Source of the DNA: JBFEUI01 sp041547565 | Lineage (GTDB): Bacteria; Pseudomonadota; Gammaproteobacteria; Thiohalomonadales; Thiohalomonadaceae | NCBI GenBank assembly: GCA_041547565.1 | Contig: JBFEUI010000011.1 | Location: 1 to 42,530 of the forward strand | Direction: 5' to 3' | Length of the DNA stretch: 42,530 nt | Shown here: positions 42,297 through 42,530 of the stretch, one piece after another | How the letters are laid out: every line of letters begins with the position of its first letter | Numbering within the stretch: the stretch's first letter is position 1 | Translations under genes and position numbers: made by a program | The notes under the pieces: generated by a model | What the model was told of the DNA's origin: nothing | Databases searched by the model: none | What the model saw: the letters and a program-made list of their open reading frames with translations, nothing else

Positions 42297-42530
42297 AAAG
42301 CGCTGAACGTGAAAGTCATTGCGCAGCACGAGGCTTGCTGAAAGATGTTGTTTTTTGCTAATTTTTAGCGGGTCGGAAGGTGATTCATCATAGTGCAAAT
42401 ATATGGACAAAAGTTCTTACAATCTATTATTTCACTGATGCTGCTATTTGGTTGTCATGTTTCATCGTAAACATGTAAATTATAAGTCCTGTATATTGCA
42501 GCGCTTTTCTATGCGCTCCACTATACTGGC
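42297..42530. other. AT-rich noncoding end of window
   Basis: Base composition drops sharply after nosL. A weak stem CAGCA / TGCTG at 42324-42340 followed by a T6 run near 42350 may end the nos transcript. A very short lipoprotein-like frame (42393-42470) is discussed as a finding. A -10-like TATACT lies in the last ten bases, perhaps the promoter of the next gene. Confidence 0.4.

Noticed and set aside
42321..42356. Strong terminator after nosL
   Set aside because: The stem is only five pairs and the T run starts about ten bases after it, so it is noted only as weak.
1..42530. CRISPR arrays, tRNA or rRNA genes, transposases, integrases and attachment sites
   Set aside because: No regularly spaced repeats, no cloverleaf sequences and no recombinase families were recognised on either strand.

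Overview
The window looks like chromosomal DNA of a denitrifying gammaproteobacterium with moderately high GC. Evidence for this is a heme d1 assembly operon of the cd1 nitrite reductase type, a clade I (Tat-exported) nosRZDFYL nitrous oxide reductase operon, a four-cysteine FNR regulator, DsbB, MurU, GlgC and RibE of gammaproteobacterial style. A free-living or symbiotic sulfur-oxidising lineage (Chromatiales-like) would fit the gene mix, but that is inference. No rRNA, tRNA, CRISPR array, insertion sequence or prophage was seen. Layout: (1) 1-7826, plus strand: the tail of a probable heme-binding periplasmic protein, then cupredoxin, nirC, nirF, a nirD-nirL fusion, nirG, a periplasmic PilJ-domain protein, nirH, nirJ and nirN. 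This set matures and handles heme d1; nirS itself and nirE are not in view. (2) 7950-8732, minus strand: an oxygen-sensing FNR/ANR regulator convergent with the nir operon. (3) 8848-12003, plus strand: murU, then a GCS2-type carboxylate-amine ligase paired with an M14-type peptidase. (4) 12029-16342, minus strand: a CHASE4-like GGDEF-EAL protein in operon with an alpha/beta hydrolase, then a VTT membrane protein fused to a rhodanese domain lacking its cysteine. (5) 16518-19562, plus strand: a sigma-54 activator with a Cys-rich PAS domain, a MurG-like glycosyltransferase and dsbB. (6) 19613-22481, minus strand: a SsuABC/TauABC-like importer operon ending in a DUF504/MJ1316 protein. (7) 22820-24973, plus strand: glgC, ribE and an unlisted 37-residue membrane peptide. 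(8) 24991-30597: GNAT acetyltransferase (-), FecR-domain protein (+), GAF-HD-GYP phosphodiesterase (-), then a TPR protein and a TPR/L,D-transpeptidase, both ending in the same NTF2-like domain (+). (9) 30668-33195: three small minus-strand genes including a FAS1 lipoprotein, divergent from a CarH/LitR-type B12 photoreceptor repressor; cbiX follows carH. (10) 33192-34139, minus strand: lipA. (11) 34428-42296, plus strand: nosR, nosZ, nosD, nosF, nosY, nosL. How it fits together: the two ends encode late denitrification steps (nitrite reductase cofactor; N2O to N2), and the FNR homologue is the obvious candidate to switch them on without oxygen. CbiX could supply siroheme, the precursor that NirDLGH turn into heme d1, and/or serve cobalamin synthesis for the CarH photoreceptor beside it. 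The middle is general cell biology: cell-wall recycling and remodelling, c-di-GMP turnover, storage glycogen, flavin and lipoate. The denitrification blocks are visibly less GC-rich than the middle. Strongest leads: the PilJ-domain protein inside the heme d1 operon; the CarH/FAS1 divergent unit with a palindrome overlapping a well-formed promoter; and the ligase-peptidase pair.
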